Positions 17,049-26,071 are shown, counted from the stretch's first letter. The stretch is 64,000 nt of DNA from Bacteroides sp. GM023 (GCF_014750685.1 NZ_JAAXGE010000016.1:1-64000); one strand, 5' to 3'. The notes: generated from the sequence alone by a model not told the origin. Numbers and translations are program-made.

Positions 17049-17094
17049 TCAACCCGTATCCCGGGATTTATTAATTAGAAATATAAAATATCAG

Positions 17095-17676
17095 ATGGAA
17101 ACAGTAGAAAACAAGTACATTACCGTTGCATACAAACTATATACAATGGAAGATGGTAAAAAAGAGTTGTTCGAAGAAGCAGGAGCAGAACACCCTTTTC
17201 AATTCATTTCAGGTTTAGGAACAACACTCGAGGATTTCGAAAATCAAATGACCGCTCTTTCTAAAGGTGATAAATTTGAGTTTACCATCGAAGCAGATAA
17301 AGCATACGGTCAATATGACGAACAACACGTGATTGACCTTCCTAAAAATATCTTCGAAATCGACGGTAAGTTCGATAGCGAACGTATCAAAAAAGATAAT
17401 ATCGTTCCTTTGATGACTGGTGACGGTCAGCGTGTGAACGCAAGCGTAGTAGAAGTTAAACCGGACGTGGTAGTAGTTGACCTCAATCACCCGTTGGCAG
17501 GCGCTGACCTTATCTTTGAAGGCGAAGTGCTCGAAAGCCGTCCTGCTACTAACGAAGAAATTCAGGACTTGGTAAAAATGATGAGTGGCGAAGGTGGCTG
17601 CGGTTGCGGATGCGACAGTTGTGGCGACGGTGAATGCGGCGACGATTGCGGTTGCGAAGGCGGACACTGCCATTAA
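17095..17676 (+). CDS. SlyD-like FKBP peptidyl-prolyl isomerase with metal-binding tail
   Basis: A 193-residue cytoplasmic (no signal peptide) FKBP-type prolyl isomerase. The FKBP half (residues 1-70 and 125-160) is interrupted by the insert-in-flap chaperone domain, as in SlyD: AYGQYDEQHVIDLPKNIF starts that insert. The last 29 residues hold eight cysteines and two histidines in Gly/Asp-rich spacing (GCGCGCDSCGDGEC...CGCEGGHCH), a nickel/zinc-binding tail richer in Cys than the His-rich tail of E. coli SlyD. Roles known for the family are protein folding and nickel delivery to hydrogenases. It is a single-gene unit closed by two hairpins. Confidence 0.92.
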   Translation: METVENKYITVAYKLYTMEDGKKELFEEAGAEHPFQFISGLGTTLEDFENQMTALSKGDKFEFTIEADKAYGQYDEQHVIDLPKNIFEIDGKFDSERIKKDNIVPLMTGDGQRVNASVVEVKPDVVVVDLNHPLAGADLIFEGEVLESRPATNEEIQDLVKMMSGEGGCGCGCDSCGDGECGDDCGCEGGHCH

Positions 17677-17684
17677 TTGAAATA

Positions 17685-17759
17685 TGGCTGTTGTTGATAA
17701 CAACAGCCAATAAAGATAAAATGGATAATGAACTTCTTGGTTTCATTATCCATTTTTTT
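17685..17759 (+). terminator. Two hairpins ending the FKBP gene
   Basis: First TGGCTGTTGTT-GATA-AACAACAGCCA (17685-17710), then a longer stem AAAATGGATAATGAA / TTCATTATCCATTTT with a T7 tract (17718-17759). The second is a classic intrinsic terminator. Confidence 0.88.
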
Positions 17760-17760
17760 A

Positions 17761-17873
17761 TTGGTTATTCTTTAGCAGCTTGGCTGTTCCTTAGCTTGAC
17801 TGTTCTTTAACTTGGTTGTTCCTTAGCTTAGTCTTTAGCTTGACTGTTCTTTATCTTGACTACTCTTTAATGC
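17761..17873. repeat. Degenerate 16-bp tandem repeat behind the CyuA-like gene
   Basis: About seven copies of TTGRYTGTTCYTTARC; units at 17780-17795, 17796-17811, 17812-17827 and 17840-17855 are full length, one (17828-17839) has lost four bases, and the edges decay. The array starts right after the FKBP terminator and ends 30 bases from the stop of the minus-strand gene. Confidence 0.85.
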
Positions 17874-17902
17874 AGATTCTCTTTAATTCAACTATTCTTG
17901 TT

Positions 17903-19195
17903 TCAGCATCCTTTGTGCGTCATAATATCGAGTACCATTTTATCCGTCTCATTCATGGCTTGTGAGCCGATTCTTGTCAGGTTACGGATACTTTGGTCTA
18001 CATCTTCATCAATAATTCCTTCTACGGAAGTCACACAGCGGTCTTCCATCGCCATCATCGCAGACAGAACGGCTGTTGATACTCCGGTAGTTACTTTCAG
18101 GGCACAACTCGGTTTGGCACCATCGCAAATCATTCCCGTCAGGTTCGCAATCATATTTTGAACGGCAAAGGCAACTTGGTCGTAGTTGCCACCCATCAAC
18201 CAAGTGATTCCGCAACTGGAACCTGTGGCGGCTACCACACAACCACACAGGGCAGACAATCGTCCCAGGCTTTGTTTTATATAGATAACTGTAAGATGGC
18301 TCAACATCAGGGCACGAATCAGTTCTTCTTCGCTCTTGTTGTTTTCTTCGGCAAAGACTACTACCGGAAGCGTAGCGGATATTCCCTGATTACCGCTGCC
18401 GGAGTTGCTCATGACCGGAATCATCGCTCCTGCCATTCGGGCGTCACAGGCGGCTGAAGTATAAGAGAGGATATGGCAGAATACGCTATCGCCCATCACT
18501 TTATGTTCGTAAGTGCCGCGGAGCATTTTACCCAAGCAATGTCCGTAGTTGCCTTTGAAGGCTTGTTCGGCGGCTGCTTTGTTCAGGCGGGCGGTGTCGA
18601 GGATGAAACTGATTTCATCCAGCGGAGCTGTCAGGGCGAAGTCGTAGACTTTACGCAGGTTCAGTTCGGGAGAAGCGTCTTCTTCCTCTTCACTGGCTGT
18701 ATGTTGCTTGTCGAGCAATACTTGCTCGTCTTTGGCTATATATATAAAGGTGGTATGTCCGCCGGCAATGATGGTTTTAGCTGTTTTGCCTGCAACTTTG
18801 CAAATGACTTCGATGTAGAGCTTTTCGGTGATATTGTCTTTCAAGGAGATACAGATTCTCTTTTCTGCGATAAACTGTTCCCCTTGCGCTACGGCTTCAG
18901 GCGTACAGTCTCTCAATACTTCCAGTTGATAATCAGACTTACCGATTAACGCACCCAAGGCAACGGCTATCGGAAGTCCTACCATACCTGTGCCGGGGAT
19001 TCCTACTCCCATGGCATTCTTGAGTATATTAGCGCTCAACAATACTTCGATTTTCTCCGGTTTCTCACCCAGCGTTTCGGCTGCTTTCGCAACACAAAGT
19101 GCCACCGCAATAGGCTCCGTGCATCCGATGGCAGGAATCACCTCTCTTTTAACCAGCTCTATAATTTGCCTTCTTTCTGACTCAGTCATGAACAT
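17903..19195 (-). CDS. CyuA/YhaM-like L-cysteine desulfidase (UPF0597 family)
   Basis: A 430-residue protein of the serine-dehydratase-alpha-like UPF0597 family, whose studied members degrade L-cysteine to pyruvate, sulfide and ammonia with a 4Fe-4S cluster. Cys25 in PAIGCTEPIA, the SNSGSGNQGI motif near 285 and the GSSCGITWLMGG segment near 340 are the conserved cysteine and loop regions. The frame starts with two possible ATGs (19195, 19189). It is monocistronic and convergent with the FKBP gene. A TATTTTTG box lies about 35 bases upstream. Release of H2S from cysteine in gut Bacteroides is a plausible role; substrate is from family knowledge, not sequence proof. Confidence 0.85.
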   Translation of the reverse strand: MFMTESERRQIIELVKREVIPAIGCTEPIAVALCVAKAAETLGEKPEKIEVLLSANILKNAMGVGIPGTGMVGLPIAVALGALIGKSDYQLEVLRDCTPEAVAQGEQFIAEKRICISLKDNITEKLYIEVICKVAGKTAKTIIAGGHTTFIYIAKDEQVLLDKQHTASEEEEDASPELNLRKVYDFALTAPLDEISFILDTARLNKAAAEQAFKGNYGHCLGKMLRGTYEHKVMGDSVFCHILSYTSAACDARMAGAMIPVMSNSGSGNQGISATLPVVVFAEENNKSEEELIRALMLSHLTVIYIKQSLGRLSALCGCVVAATGSSCGITWLMGGNYDQVAFAVQNMIANLTGMICDGAKPSCALKVTTGVSTAVLSAMMAMEDRCVTSVEGIIDEDVDQSIRNLTRIGSQAMNETDKMVLDIMTHKGC

Positions 19196-19332
19196 ATAAG
19201 TTTTGTTTCTATGAATGTTTCCACAAAAATAGAAAATTCTTTTCTATCCTACACGCCTTAGTGAACAAATAAAATTGCATTTTGTTATAAATCCTTCTGA
19301 TAACCCAACTTTAACAGCAAGAATAAAGAAAA

Positions 19333-20418
19333 ATGAAAGCAAAACACGTGATTTTCTATTTGTTATTAGCTATTATTTCGTCTTCTTGTATTCGCGACGA
19401 AGCTCCCAATGCAGAGGCAGATATTCTCAGTTGCAAACTGCCGGAAGTAGCAATGACTACCAGTCCCATCATCAATAATAACTCAGTAACTCTCTTTGTC
19501 GGTCCGGGAACGAATGTTTCGGCACTTGCGCCGGAGTTTATTCTGACGCCGGGAGCGACAATCAGTCCGCAAAGCGGAACGGTACATGATTTTAATTCTC
19601 CGCAGAAATATATCGTCACAGCCGCCGATGGCGTTTGGAAAAAGACATATACGGTGTCTGTCATTGATACGGAGCTTGCCACCAATTATCAATTCGAGGA
19701 TACTTTGGGCGGAAAGAAGTATTATATCTTCGTGGAACGTGAGGGAGATAAAGTAGTAATGGAATGGGCAAGCGGAAATGCCGGTTATGCTCTGACCGGA
19801 GTCCCCAAGACAGCAGATGACTACCCCACCTTCCAAGTGACGGAAGGTAAAGAAGGAAAATGCCTTTCTTTGGTGACACGCAGTACGGGATTCTTCGGAG
19901 GAATGATGGGTATGCCCATTGCTGCCGGGAATTTGTTCATCGGTTCCTTCGATGTGGGCAATGCAATGAGCAATCCGTTGCAAGCTACGAAGTTCGGGCT
20001 TCCTTTCCGGTATGTGCCGACTTACCTAGCCGGATACTATAAGTACAAGGCGGGAAATAAATTCACGGAAGGAGGTAAGGAAGTGGATGGAAAACGTGAC
20101 ATATGCGATATATATGCCATCATGTACGAAACGACCGAATCTGTCCCTACCCTGGATGGAAGCAACGCGTTCACCAGTCCGAATTTGGTTTCAATAGCTC
20201 GTATTGACAACGCTAAGGAGACAAATGAATGGACATATTTCAAACTTCCCTTCACTACCCTGCCCGGTAAGTTTATCGATAAGGAGAAGTTGAAGAATGG
20301 AAAATATAATGTTGCCATCGTATTTACATCAAGTCTGGAAGGGGCATACTTCAACGGAGCTATCGGAAGCACTCTACTGATTGATGAAGTCGAATTAATC
20401 TATCACTCGGAGAATTAA
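19333..20418 (+). CDS. Surface lipoprotein with PCMD domain
   Basis: A 361-residue lipoprotein: lipobox ending in Cys19 (ISSSC), an Ig-like DUF4493/bacterial domain up to about residue 115, then a putative carbohydrate-metabolism domain (PF13201) from about 120 to the end, recognisable by GNAGYALTG, IGSFDVGNA and a closing TLLIDEVELIY. Members form beta-sandwiches on the Bacteroidetes surface and are thought to bind glycans or anchor fimbria-like parts; no enzyme residues are evident. The next gene, 60 bases on, is an outer-membrane barrel, and the two probably work together. The 3' end, including the stop, is tandemly duplicated (20392-20451). Confidence 0.8.
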   Translation: MKAKHVIFYLLLAIISSSCIRDEAPNAEADILSCKLPEVAMTTSPIINNNSVTLFVGPGTNVSALAPEFILTPGATISPQSGTVHDFNSPQKYIVTAADGVWKKTYTVSVIDTELATNYQFEDTLGGKKYYIFVEREGDKVVMEWASGNAGYALTGVPKTADDYPTFQVTEGKEGKCLSLVTRSTGFFGGMMGMPIAAGNLFIGSFDVGNAMSNPLQATKFGLPFRYVPTYLAGYYKYKAGNKFTEGGKEVDGKRDICDIYAIMYETTESVPTLDGSNAFTSPNLVSIARIDNAKETNEWTYFKLPFTTLPGKFIDKEKLKNGKYNVAIVFTSSLEGAYFNGAIGSTLLIDEVELIYHSEN

Positions 20419-20451
20419 CCTATCACTCGGAGAATTAATCCATTACCCGAA
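20392..20451 (+). repeat. 20-bp tandem repeat spanning the PCMD gene stop codon
   Basis: Units at 20392-20411 and 20412-20431 differ by one base (GAATTAAYCTATCACTCGGA); a decayed third follows at 20432-20451. The stop codon lies at the start of unit two, so the repeat duplicates the last codons and the stop. Confidence 0.85.
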
Positions 20452-20478
20452 AAAATTAATTTTATAATAGACAGAAAG

Positions 20479-21264
20479 ATGAAAATTTATCCTTATATAT
20501 TCAGTTTTCTCACTTGTATGGGAATAGCCTTGCCGGGGTATTCACAAGTAGACAGAAATGAAACGCTTATTCGTTCCGCCCTTCGTGGACTGGAATATGA
20601 AATAAAGGCAGGATTCAGCATCGGTGGCACGGCGCCGCTTCCCTTGCCGGTGGAAATCCGTTCAATCGACGGTTATAACCCGACGCTTGCCATTACTATC
20701 GGCGGCGAAGTCACCAAATGGGTGGCTGTTCAAAACAAGTTGGGTATCATTGTCGGGTTGCGTCTTGAGAACAAAGCGATGACAACCGAAGCGACCGTAA
20801 AGAATTACAATATGGAGATTCTCGGGCAAGGCGGTGAAAGAATCAGCGGCGTATGGACGGGCGGAGTAAAAACCAAAGTACATACCGCGGGTCTAACTAT
20901 TCCTTTAATGGCGACTTACAAGCTGACTAACCGATGGAATATAAAGGCAGGCCCCTACTTCTCCTATATTCTTTCAAGAGAGTTTTCGGGACATGTGTAC
21001 GAAGGGTATTTGCGTGAGGACGACCCTACCGGGCCTAAAGTTGAATTTACGGATGGAAAGATTGCGACTTATGATTTCTCCGACGACTTGCGACATTTCC
21101 AGTGGGGATTGCAGGTAGGAGCCGGATGGAGAGCATTCAAACATCTCAATGTGTATGCAGACCTCACCTGGGGACTGAATAATATTTTCAAAGATGATTT
21201 TCACACGATTACTTTCGCCATGTATCCTATCTATTTGAATATCGGTTTCGGGTATGCATTCTAA
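20479..21264 (+). CDS. Outer-membrane beta-barrel protein (PorT-like)
   Basis: A 261-residue protein with a Sec signal peptide (MKIYPYIFSFLTCMGIALPGYS) and alternating hydrophobic strands through to a terminal aromatic, ...LNIGFGYAF, typical of the PF13568 eight-strand barrels. GLRLENKAM and WGLQVGAGWRAFKHLNVYADLTWGLN are typical barrel strands. It follows the PCMD lipoprotein in one operon. No specific cargo can be read from sequence. Confidence 0.82.
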   Translation: MKIYPYIFSFLTCMGIALPGYSQVDRNETLIRSALRGLEYEIKAGFSIGGTAPLPLPVEIRSIDGYNPTLAITIGGEVTKWVAVQNKLGIIVGLRLENKAMTTEATVKNYNMEILGQGGERISGVWTGGVKTKVHTAGLTIPLMATYKLTNRWNIKAGPYFSYILSREFSGHVYEGYLREDDPTGPKVEFTDGKIATYDFSDDLRHFQWGLQVGAGWRAFKHLNVYADLTWGLNNIFKDDFHTITFAMYPIYLNIGFGYAF

Positions 21265-21285
21265 GGAAAGATATATGTTTTAAAT

Positions 21286-21339
21286 AAAAAAAGCCGAGCT
21301 GCCTGAACGATATTTCTTCTTCAGGCAGCCCCGCTTTTT
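21286..21339. terminator. Bidirectional terminator
   Basis: Stem AAAAAGC-CGAGCTGCCTGAA / TTCAGGCAGCCCCGCTTTTT with T tracts on both strands, between the convergent barrel and calycin-like genes. Confidence 0.85.
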
Positions 21340-21351
21340 AATTCTACAAGA

Positions 21352-21918
21352 TTAGTTTTTCTCAGGGTTCTCTACCTGTTTCACACCCAGGAAAGTTACT
21401 TTCACTGTCTGTTGCAATGCAGGCACTTTCACGTTGATAGTCATATTCGCGTCCATATCTTCCACCGTTCCTGCTACGGTAACGTTGCAAGTTCCTAGAG
21501 CAGCGGCATCTCCCTGAAAGGTAAGGTCTTGCTGTCCCGTAAAACTGGAAACACCTTCTTCCTTCTTCACCGCACATTTATCTATCACAATATCCCCGAA
21601 TTTCAATATCTGCCCGTTCAGGAACAGTTCAAAATCCTTCAGTTCTATTTTTATTTCCGTATCGCTGACTTGCGAGAATGTGATAAACTTAGGCAGTCCG
21701 TCAGCGATGACAATCTCCTGGTCGGAACCATCCGCTATCATGGAAATGTTCAGGTTTCCCCAGTAAGTCCCTACTACATCGGGAGCTGTTATTACCGCTT
21801 CTTCACCGGGTTCGTTACCGTTGTTCTTCTTGCTATCGTCGTCGTCATCGCTGCTACAAGCAGAAAAGAGAGCGACGGAACATACAAATGCCAATAAATA
21901 CAATAGATTCTTTTTCAT
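21352..21918 (-). CDS. Calycin-like surface lipoprotein
   Basis: A 188-residue lipoprotein. The signal peptide ends at SAC, and the acidic stretch SSDDDDDS right behind the lipid-bearing Cys is a Bacteroidetes lipoprotein export signal, so surface exposure is likely. The body (VVGTYWGNLNISM ... VTFLGVKQ) looks like the beta-barrel calycin-like domain (PF13944) found in many Bacteroides lipoproteins of unknown function. It is monocistronic and convergent with the preceding barrel gene. No catalytic residues seen. Confidence 0.75.
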   Translation of the reverse strand: MKKNLLYLLAFVCSVALFSACSSDDDDDSKKNNGNEPGEEAVITAPDVVGTYWGNLNISMIADGSDQEIVIADGLPKFITFSQVSDTEIKIELKDFELFLNGQILKFGDIVIDKCAVKKEEGVSSFTGQQDLTFQGDAAALGTCNVTVAGTVEDMDANMTINVKVPALQQTVKVTFLGVKQVENPEKN

Positions 21919-22041
21919 ACGTCTTCAGTTAAGTTATTATATAAAATCGCCATTTATAAACCGAATTGAAGAAAAAAGGTTCAATATGCTTCCTTTTTTG
22001 AAGATATTTTGAGTTCACAACAATCTTACCGAAAACTTTGT

Positions 22042-22049
22042 TATATTTG
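22042..22049 (+). promoter_or_regulatory. -7 promoter box of aroC
   Basis: TATATTTG, 29 bases before the aroC ATG. The -33 region has no good TTTG. Confidence 0.5.
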
Positions 22050-22078
22050 CATACAGTAATTTTAAAAAAGCCACGACT

Positions 22079-23155
22079 ATGTTTAATTCATTTGGCAATA
22101 TCTTTCGGCTCACAAGTTTCGGTGAGTCTCATGGAAAAGGAGTTGGGGGAGTGATTGACGGTTTTCCCGCAGGAATAACCATCGACGAAGAATTTGTACA
22201 ACAAGAACTGAATCGCCGCCGTCCGGGACAATCTATCCTTACCACACCACGTAAAGAAGCTGATAAAGTGGAGTTTCTCTCCGGTATTTTCGAAGGCAAA
22301 TCCACCGGATGCCCTATCGGATTTATCGTATGGAACGAAAATCAGCATTCTAGTGACTACAACAATTTGAGAAATGTATATCGTCCTTCACACGCTGACT
22401 ATACTTACACCGTGAAGTATGGAATCCGTGACTACCGCGGTGGCGGACGTTCTTCGGCACGCGAGACGATTTCACGCGTTGTAGCCGGTGCTTTGGCGAA
22501 ATTGGCACTCCGCCAGTTGGGAGTCAGCATCACCGCTTATACCTCGCAGGTAGGCGCTATCAAACTGGAAGGCAGCTATTCTGATTATGACCTCGACTTG
22601 ATAGAAAGCAACGACGTACGCTGTCCGGACCCTGAAAAGGCAAAGGAAATGGCCGACCTTATCTATAAGATGAAAGGTGAAGGCGATACTATCGGTGGTA
22701 CGTTGACCTGTGTCATCAAGGGATGCCCCATCGGACTGGGACAACCTGTTTTCGGCAAACTTCATGCTGCCTTGGGCAATGCCATGCTAAGTATCAACGC
22801 TGCCAAAGCATTCGAATACGGCGAAGGATTCAAGGGACTGAAGATGAAAGGTTCGGAACAGAACGATGTTTTCTTCAACAACAACGGACGAATCGAGACG
22901 CATACCAACCACTCCGGTGGTATCCAGGGCGGACTGAGCAACGGACAGGATATTTACTTCCGGGTAGTTTTCAAACCGATTGCTACTATATTGATGGAAC
23001 AGGAAACAGTCAACATCGACGGAGTGGACACGACGCTGAAAGCCCGCGGACGTCATGATGCTTGTGTACTGCCGCGTGCCGTGCCTATCGTAGAAGCGAT
23101 GGCTGCCATGACGATACTTGATTATTATCTGCTGGATAAGACCACGCAGCTTTAA
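22079..23155 (+). CDS. aroC: Chorismate synthase
   Basis: A 358-residue FMN-dependent lyase that turns 5-enolpyruvylshikimate-3-phosphate into chorismate. Signatures are SFGESHGKGVGGVIDGFPAG at the N-terminus, YRGGGRSSARET near residue 121 and the C-terminal RHDACVLPRAVPIVEAM. Length is standard. It starts a two-gene unit with the M20 peptidase, whose ATG lies 19 bases after the aroC stop. Confidence 0.96.
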   Translation: MFNSFGNIFRLTSFGESHGKGVGGVIDGFPAGITIDEEFVQQELNRRRPGQSILTTPRKEADKVEFLSGIFEGKSTGCPIGFIVWNENQHSSDYNNLRNVYRPSHADYTYTVKYGIRDYRGGGRSSARETISRVVAGALAKLALRQLGVSITAYTSQVGAIKLEGSYSDYDLDLIESNDVRCPDPEKAKEMADLIYKMKGEGDTIGGTLTCVIKGCPIGLGQPVFGKLHAALGNAMLSINAAKAFEYGEGFKGLKMKGSEQNDVFFNNNGRIETHTNHSGGIQGGLSNGQDIYFRVVFKPIATILMEQETVNIDGVDTTLKARGRHDACVLPRAVPIVEAMAAMTILDYYLLDKTTQL

Positions 23156-23174
23156 TATCAGCAAATTATTCAAT

Positions 23175-24539
23175 ATGAACGAAATTCAGAAATATATTGC
23201 AGCGAACGAGCCAAAGATAATGGAGGACTTGTTCAGCCTTATCCGTATTCCGAGTATCAGTGCACTGCCCGAACACCATGACGATATGTTGGCATGCGCA
23301 GAGCGTTGGGCACAACTATTACTGGAAGCCGGAGTGGATGAAGCATTGGTAATGCCTTCCAAAGGTAATCCGATTGTCTTTGCACAGAAAATTGTAGACC
23401 CGGATGCCAAGACTGTTTTAGTCTACGCCCACTATGACGTAATGCCTGCCGAACCATTGGATCTTTGGAAAAGCCAGCCATTCGAACCGGAAATACGTGA
23501 CGGACATATTTGGGCACGTGGCGCAGATGATGATAAAGGACAATCTTTCATTCAGGTGAAGGCTTTCGAATATCTTCTCAAAAACGAGTTATTAAAGAAT
23601 AATGTGAAGTTTATCTTTGAGGGGGAAGAAGAAATCGGTTCTCCGAGTTTGGAAGCCTTCTGCGAAGAACACAAAGAACTGTTGAAAGCAGATGTAATCC
23701 TTGTCTCGGACACGAGTATGCTGGGAGCTGAACTTCCTTCGCTGACCACTGGTCTGCGCGGACTGGCTTACTGGGAAATAGAAGTGACCGGCCCGAATCG
23801 TGACTTACATTCAGGACACTTCGGCGGCGCGGTAGCCAACCCCATCAATACGCTTTGCCAACTTATCAGCAAAGTGACAGATGCCGACGGACGGATTACT
23901 GTTCCCGGTTTCTATGACGACGTGGAAGAAGTTCCGCAAGCCGAACGGGAAATGATTGCACATATTCCTTTCGACGAAAAGAAATATAAGGAAGCAATCG
24001 GTGTGAAAGAAGTGTTCGGAGAGAAAGGATATAGCACACTGGAACGTAACAGTTGCCGTCCGTCTTTTGATGTGTGCGGCATATGGGGCGGATATACGGG
24101 AGAAGGCTCAAAGACGGTTCTTCCTTCAAAGGCTTATGCCAAAGTTTCCTGCCGGTTAGTTCCGCATCAGGACTACCATAAGATTTCTCAAATGTTTGCG
24201 GATTATATTCTTGGCATTGCTCCCGACACGGTGCAGGTGAAAGTTACTCCGATGCATGGCGGACAGGGATATGTATGCCCTATCTCTCTTCCTGCTTATC
24301 AGGCGGCGGAGAAAGGTTTCGAAATAGCTTTCGGAAAGAAACCGTTGGCAGTGCGTCGCGGTGGCAGTATTCCTATCATTTCCACTTTTGAACAAGTGTT
24401 GGGTATCAAAACCGTATTGATGGGATTCGGACTTGAATCAGATGCTATTCATTCGCCAAATGAGAACTTTTCACTGGATATTTTCCGTAAGGGAATAGAA
24501 GCGGTGGTTGAGTTCCATAAGGAATATGCAAGGCTCTAA
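23175..24539 (+). CDS. M20 family metallopeptidase (dipeptidase)
   Basis: About 454 residues. I choose the ATG at 23175 because the upstream extension overlaps aroC. Metal ligands are in YAHYDVMPAEP (first His/Asp), WARGADDDKGQ (bridging Asp) and FEGEEEIGSPSLEAF (catalytic Glu and ligand). The dimerisation lid occupies roughly residues 190-370. This is the cytosolic dipeptidase group close to CNDP/DapE-like M20 enzymes; no signal peptide. Substrate is unknown. It is probably co-transcribed with aroC and closed by a strong terminator. Confidence 0.9.
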   Translation: MNEIQKYIAANEPKIMEDLFSLIRIPSISALPEHHDDMLACAERWAQLLLEAGVDEALVMPSKGNPIVFAQKIVDPDAKTVLVYAHYDVMPAEPLDLWKSQPFEPEIRDGHIWARGADDDKGQSFIQVKAFEYLLKNELLKNNVKFIFEGEEEIGSPSLEAFCEEHKELLKADVILVSDTSMLGAELPSLTTGLRGLAYWEIEVTGPNRDLHSGHFGGAVANPINTLCQLISKVTDADGRITVPGFYDDVEEVPQAEREMIAHIPFDEKKYKEAIGVKEVFGEKGYSTLERNSCRPSFDVCGIWGGYTGEGSKTVLPSKAYAKVSCRLVPHQDYHKISQMFADYILGIAPDTVQVKVTPMHGGQGYVCPISLPAYQAAEKGFEIAFGKKPLAVRRGGSIPIISTFEQVLGIKTVLMGFGLESDAIHSPNENFSLDIFRKGIEAVVEFHKEYARL

Positions 24540-24558
24540 GTAAATATGTAAAAAGGAT

Positions 24559-24596
24559 AAAAACCCCCGGCAAAGTTTTTCTTGCCGGGGGTTTTT
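24559..24596 (+). terminator. Terminator behind the M20 peptidase
   Basis: Perfect 15-bp stem AAAAACCCCCGGCAA and its complement with an 8-base loop; A/T tracts make it work in both directions. Confidence 0.92.
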
Positions 24597-24662
24597 CTAT
24601 TATCGCCTTTATGTGTTATTTAAAATCCAACCTAAATGTGGGAACCTGGCTATTTCATACAT

Positions 24663-25421
24663 TCAGGCTTTTTGGCAAACAAATATCTGTTTCTCCGAAT
24701 CATCACAAAATGCTTCTTCGTCAAAACTCCCCAACTTATGAATAATCTTAAAACCATTCCATTCCAAGTATGCGTCCAGTTCTTGAGGGAAAAATAACCG
24801 CATATCCAAATTTTGAATCGAATCAAACTCACCATTAATGAAATAATGCCATTCTATGCAATTAATCTGAGTTTTTCTTTCATATCGCATGAGTTGTTTT
24901 ATCAAGATTTCCCTTCCATCTTTGGTTGTGTATTCAGCAACTTCTACTTGTTTCTTTTCATGTTCTACTATATATTGAATATTCGGATTAAAACAATCCA
25001 GCAGAAATAATCCTCCGTCTTTGAGATGACTTTTAACAACATCCAATGCCTTAAACAAATCTTCATTTTGATAGATATGATGGATTGAATTAAAAGGAAT
25101 AAAAACAAGGTCATATTTCTTCTGCAAATCCAATGTCCGAATATCAGCTTCTATAAACTCTATTTCCAATCCTGCTTCGGTAGCTTTTAATCTCGCCTGC
25201 TCAAGCATGGAAGAAGTATAGTCTACTCCACTGATATTATATCCATCCTGTGCTATTGGAATAGTAAGCCGACCTGTGCCACAACAAAGCTCAAGTATAT
25301 CGGCAGCCTTATTTCCTGGCAGCCACCGCTTGTAGAATTGCAAATCATCTATGTGGGTATTCATTCCATCATAAATATTCGCATCATATATCAAATCTCC
25401 AACTTTATAATTACTATTCAT
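24663..25421 (-). CDS. Class I SAM-dependent methyltransferase
   Basis: A 252-residue Rossmann methyltransferase. The SAM motif I is ILELCCGTGRLTIPIA (near residue 42), with the acidic SAM-ribose residue in GVDYTSSML and motif II-like IEADIRTLDL. Family Methyltransf_25 is the best fit. Substrate not recognisable. It lies 28 bases behind the GNAT gene and is read in the same direction. The pair is AT-richer than the aro region before it, which hints at separate origin, though I did not compute this. Confidence 0.82.
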   Translation of the reverse strand: MNSNYKVGDLIYDANIYDGMNTHIDDLQFYKRWLPGNKAADILELCCGTGRLTIPIAQDGYNISGVDYTSSMLEQARLKATEAGLEIEFIEADIRTLDLQKKYDLVFIPFNSIHHIYQNEDLFKALDVVKSHLKDGGLFLLDCFNPNIQYIVEHEKKQVEVAEYTTKDGREILIKQLMRYERKTQINCIEWHYFINGEFDSIQNLDMRLFFPQELDAYLEWNGFKIIHKLGSFDEEAFCDDSEKQIFVCQKA

Positions 25422-25449
25422 TTTTCCTCCACAATCTATTGGTTAATTT

Positions 25450-25935
25450 TCAGCTAAGTTCCAGGCAAAAGAAATCCGAGTCATCATACGGATAATCATA
25501 AGCGATAGGCAATTCTTCTTTTTCTATTTTTCTGAAGCCCGCCTTTTCATAAAACTTATGCGCCCTGTCTGTATTTTTAGGCGTATCGAGAATGATTTGC
25601 TTGAAACCATACTTTCGAGCAAAGTCCAAAAGTTGAGCATATAGCTGGCTTCCGAGATAATGGGGATTACCTCTGTAAGCCTCATACACGAAAAACTTCT
25701 TTAAAATACCCAAACCATCTCCTACATTCATCAAACCAATGCTTCCTGCTACTTTTCCATTTTCCTTTGCCACCCAAAAGTTTCCCCCGCCGTCAATGTA
25801 CTTTTCTTTGATGCAAAGTAACTCCGGCTGGTCATCAACACCCACAAGCGGACGTGTACCATCGTTTTGGCAATGCAGAACAAGAGCTATTATTTCATCT
25901 CTATCCGATTGGATATATTCTTTTATTTCTATCAT
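25450..25935 (-). CDS. GNAT N-acetyltransferase
   Basis: A 161-residue acetyltransferase. The acetyl-CoA loop is LKKFFVYEAYRGNPHYLGSQLYAQLLDFARKYGFKQIILDT (about 78-118) with the R/Q-x-x-G-x-G/A region in a variant form, then the HKFYEKAGFRKI motif. A small amine or amino acid is the probable acceptor. First gene of a two-gene unit with the methyltransferase. Confidence 0.82.
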   Translation of the reverse strand: MIEIKEYIQSDRDEIIALVLHCQNDGTRPLVGVDDQPELLCIKEKYIDGGGNFWVAKENGKVAGSIGLMNVGDGLGILKKFFVYEAYRGNPHYLGSQLYAQLLDFARKYGFKQIILDTPKNTDRAHKFYEKAGFRKIEKEELPIAYDYPYDDSDFFCLELS

Positions 25936-26053
25936 GATTCGATTGTTTTTTTAATTTCTACAACTAGAAAGCGGATTCTGTATCCACTTGTATCTCTCTG
26001 AATGTCTTCTATTCCTGATATTCACGAAACAGTTTATAGTACACCTTTTGCCG

Positions 26054-26071
26054 GTACATTTACAAATGTAC
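26054..26071 (-). promoter_or_regulatory. Palindrome overlapping a -7 promoter box before the GNAT gene
   Basis: GTACATTT-AC-AAATGTAC, 8-bp arms around two bases. On the minus strand it contains TACATTTG (26063-26070), a TAnnTTTG box. A repressor bound here would cover the promoter. Confidence 0.45.
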
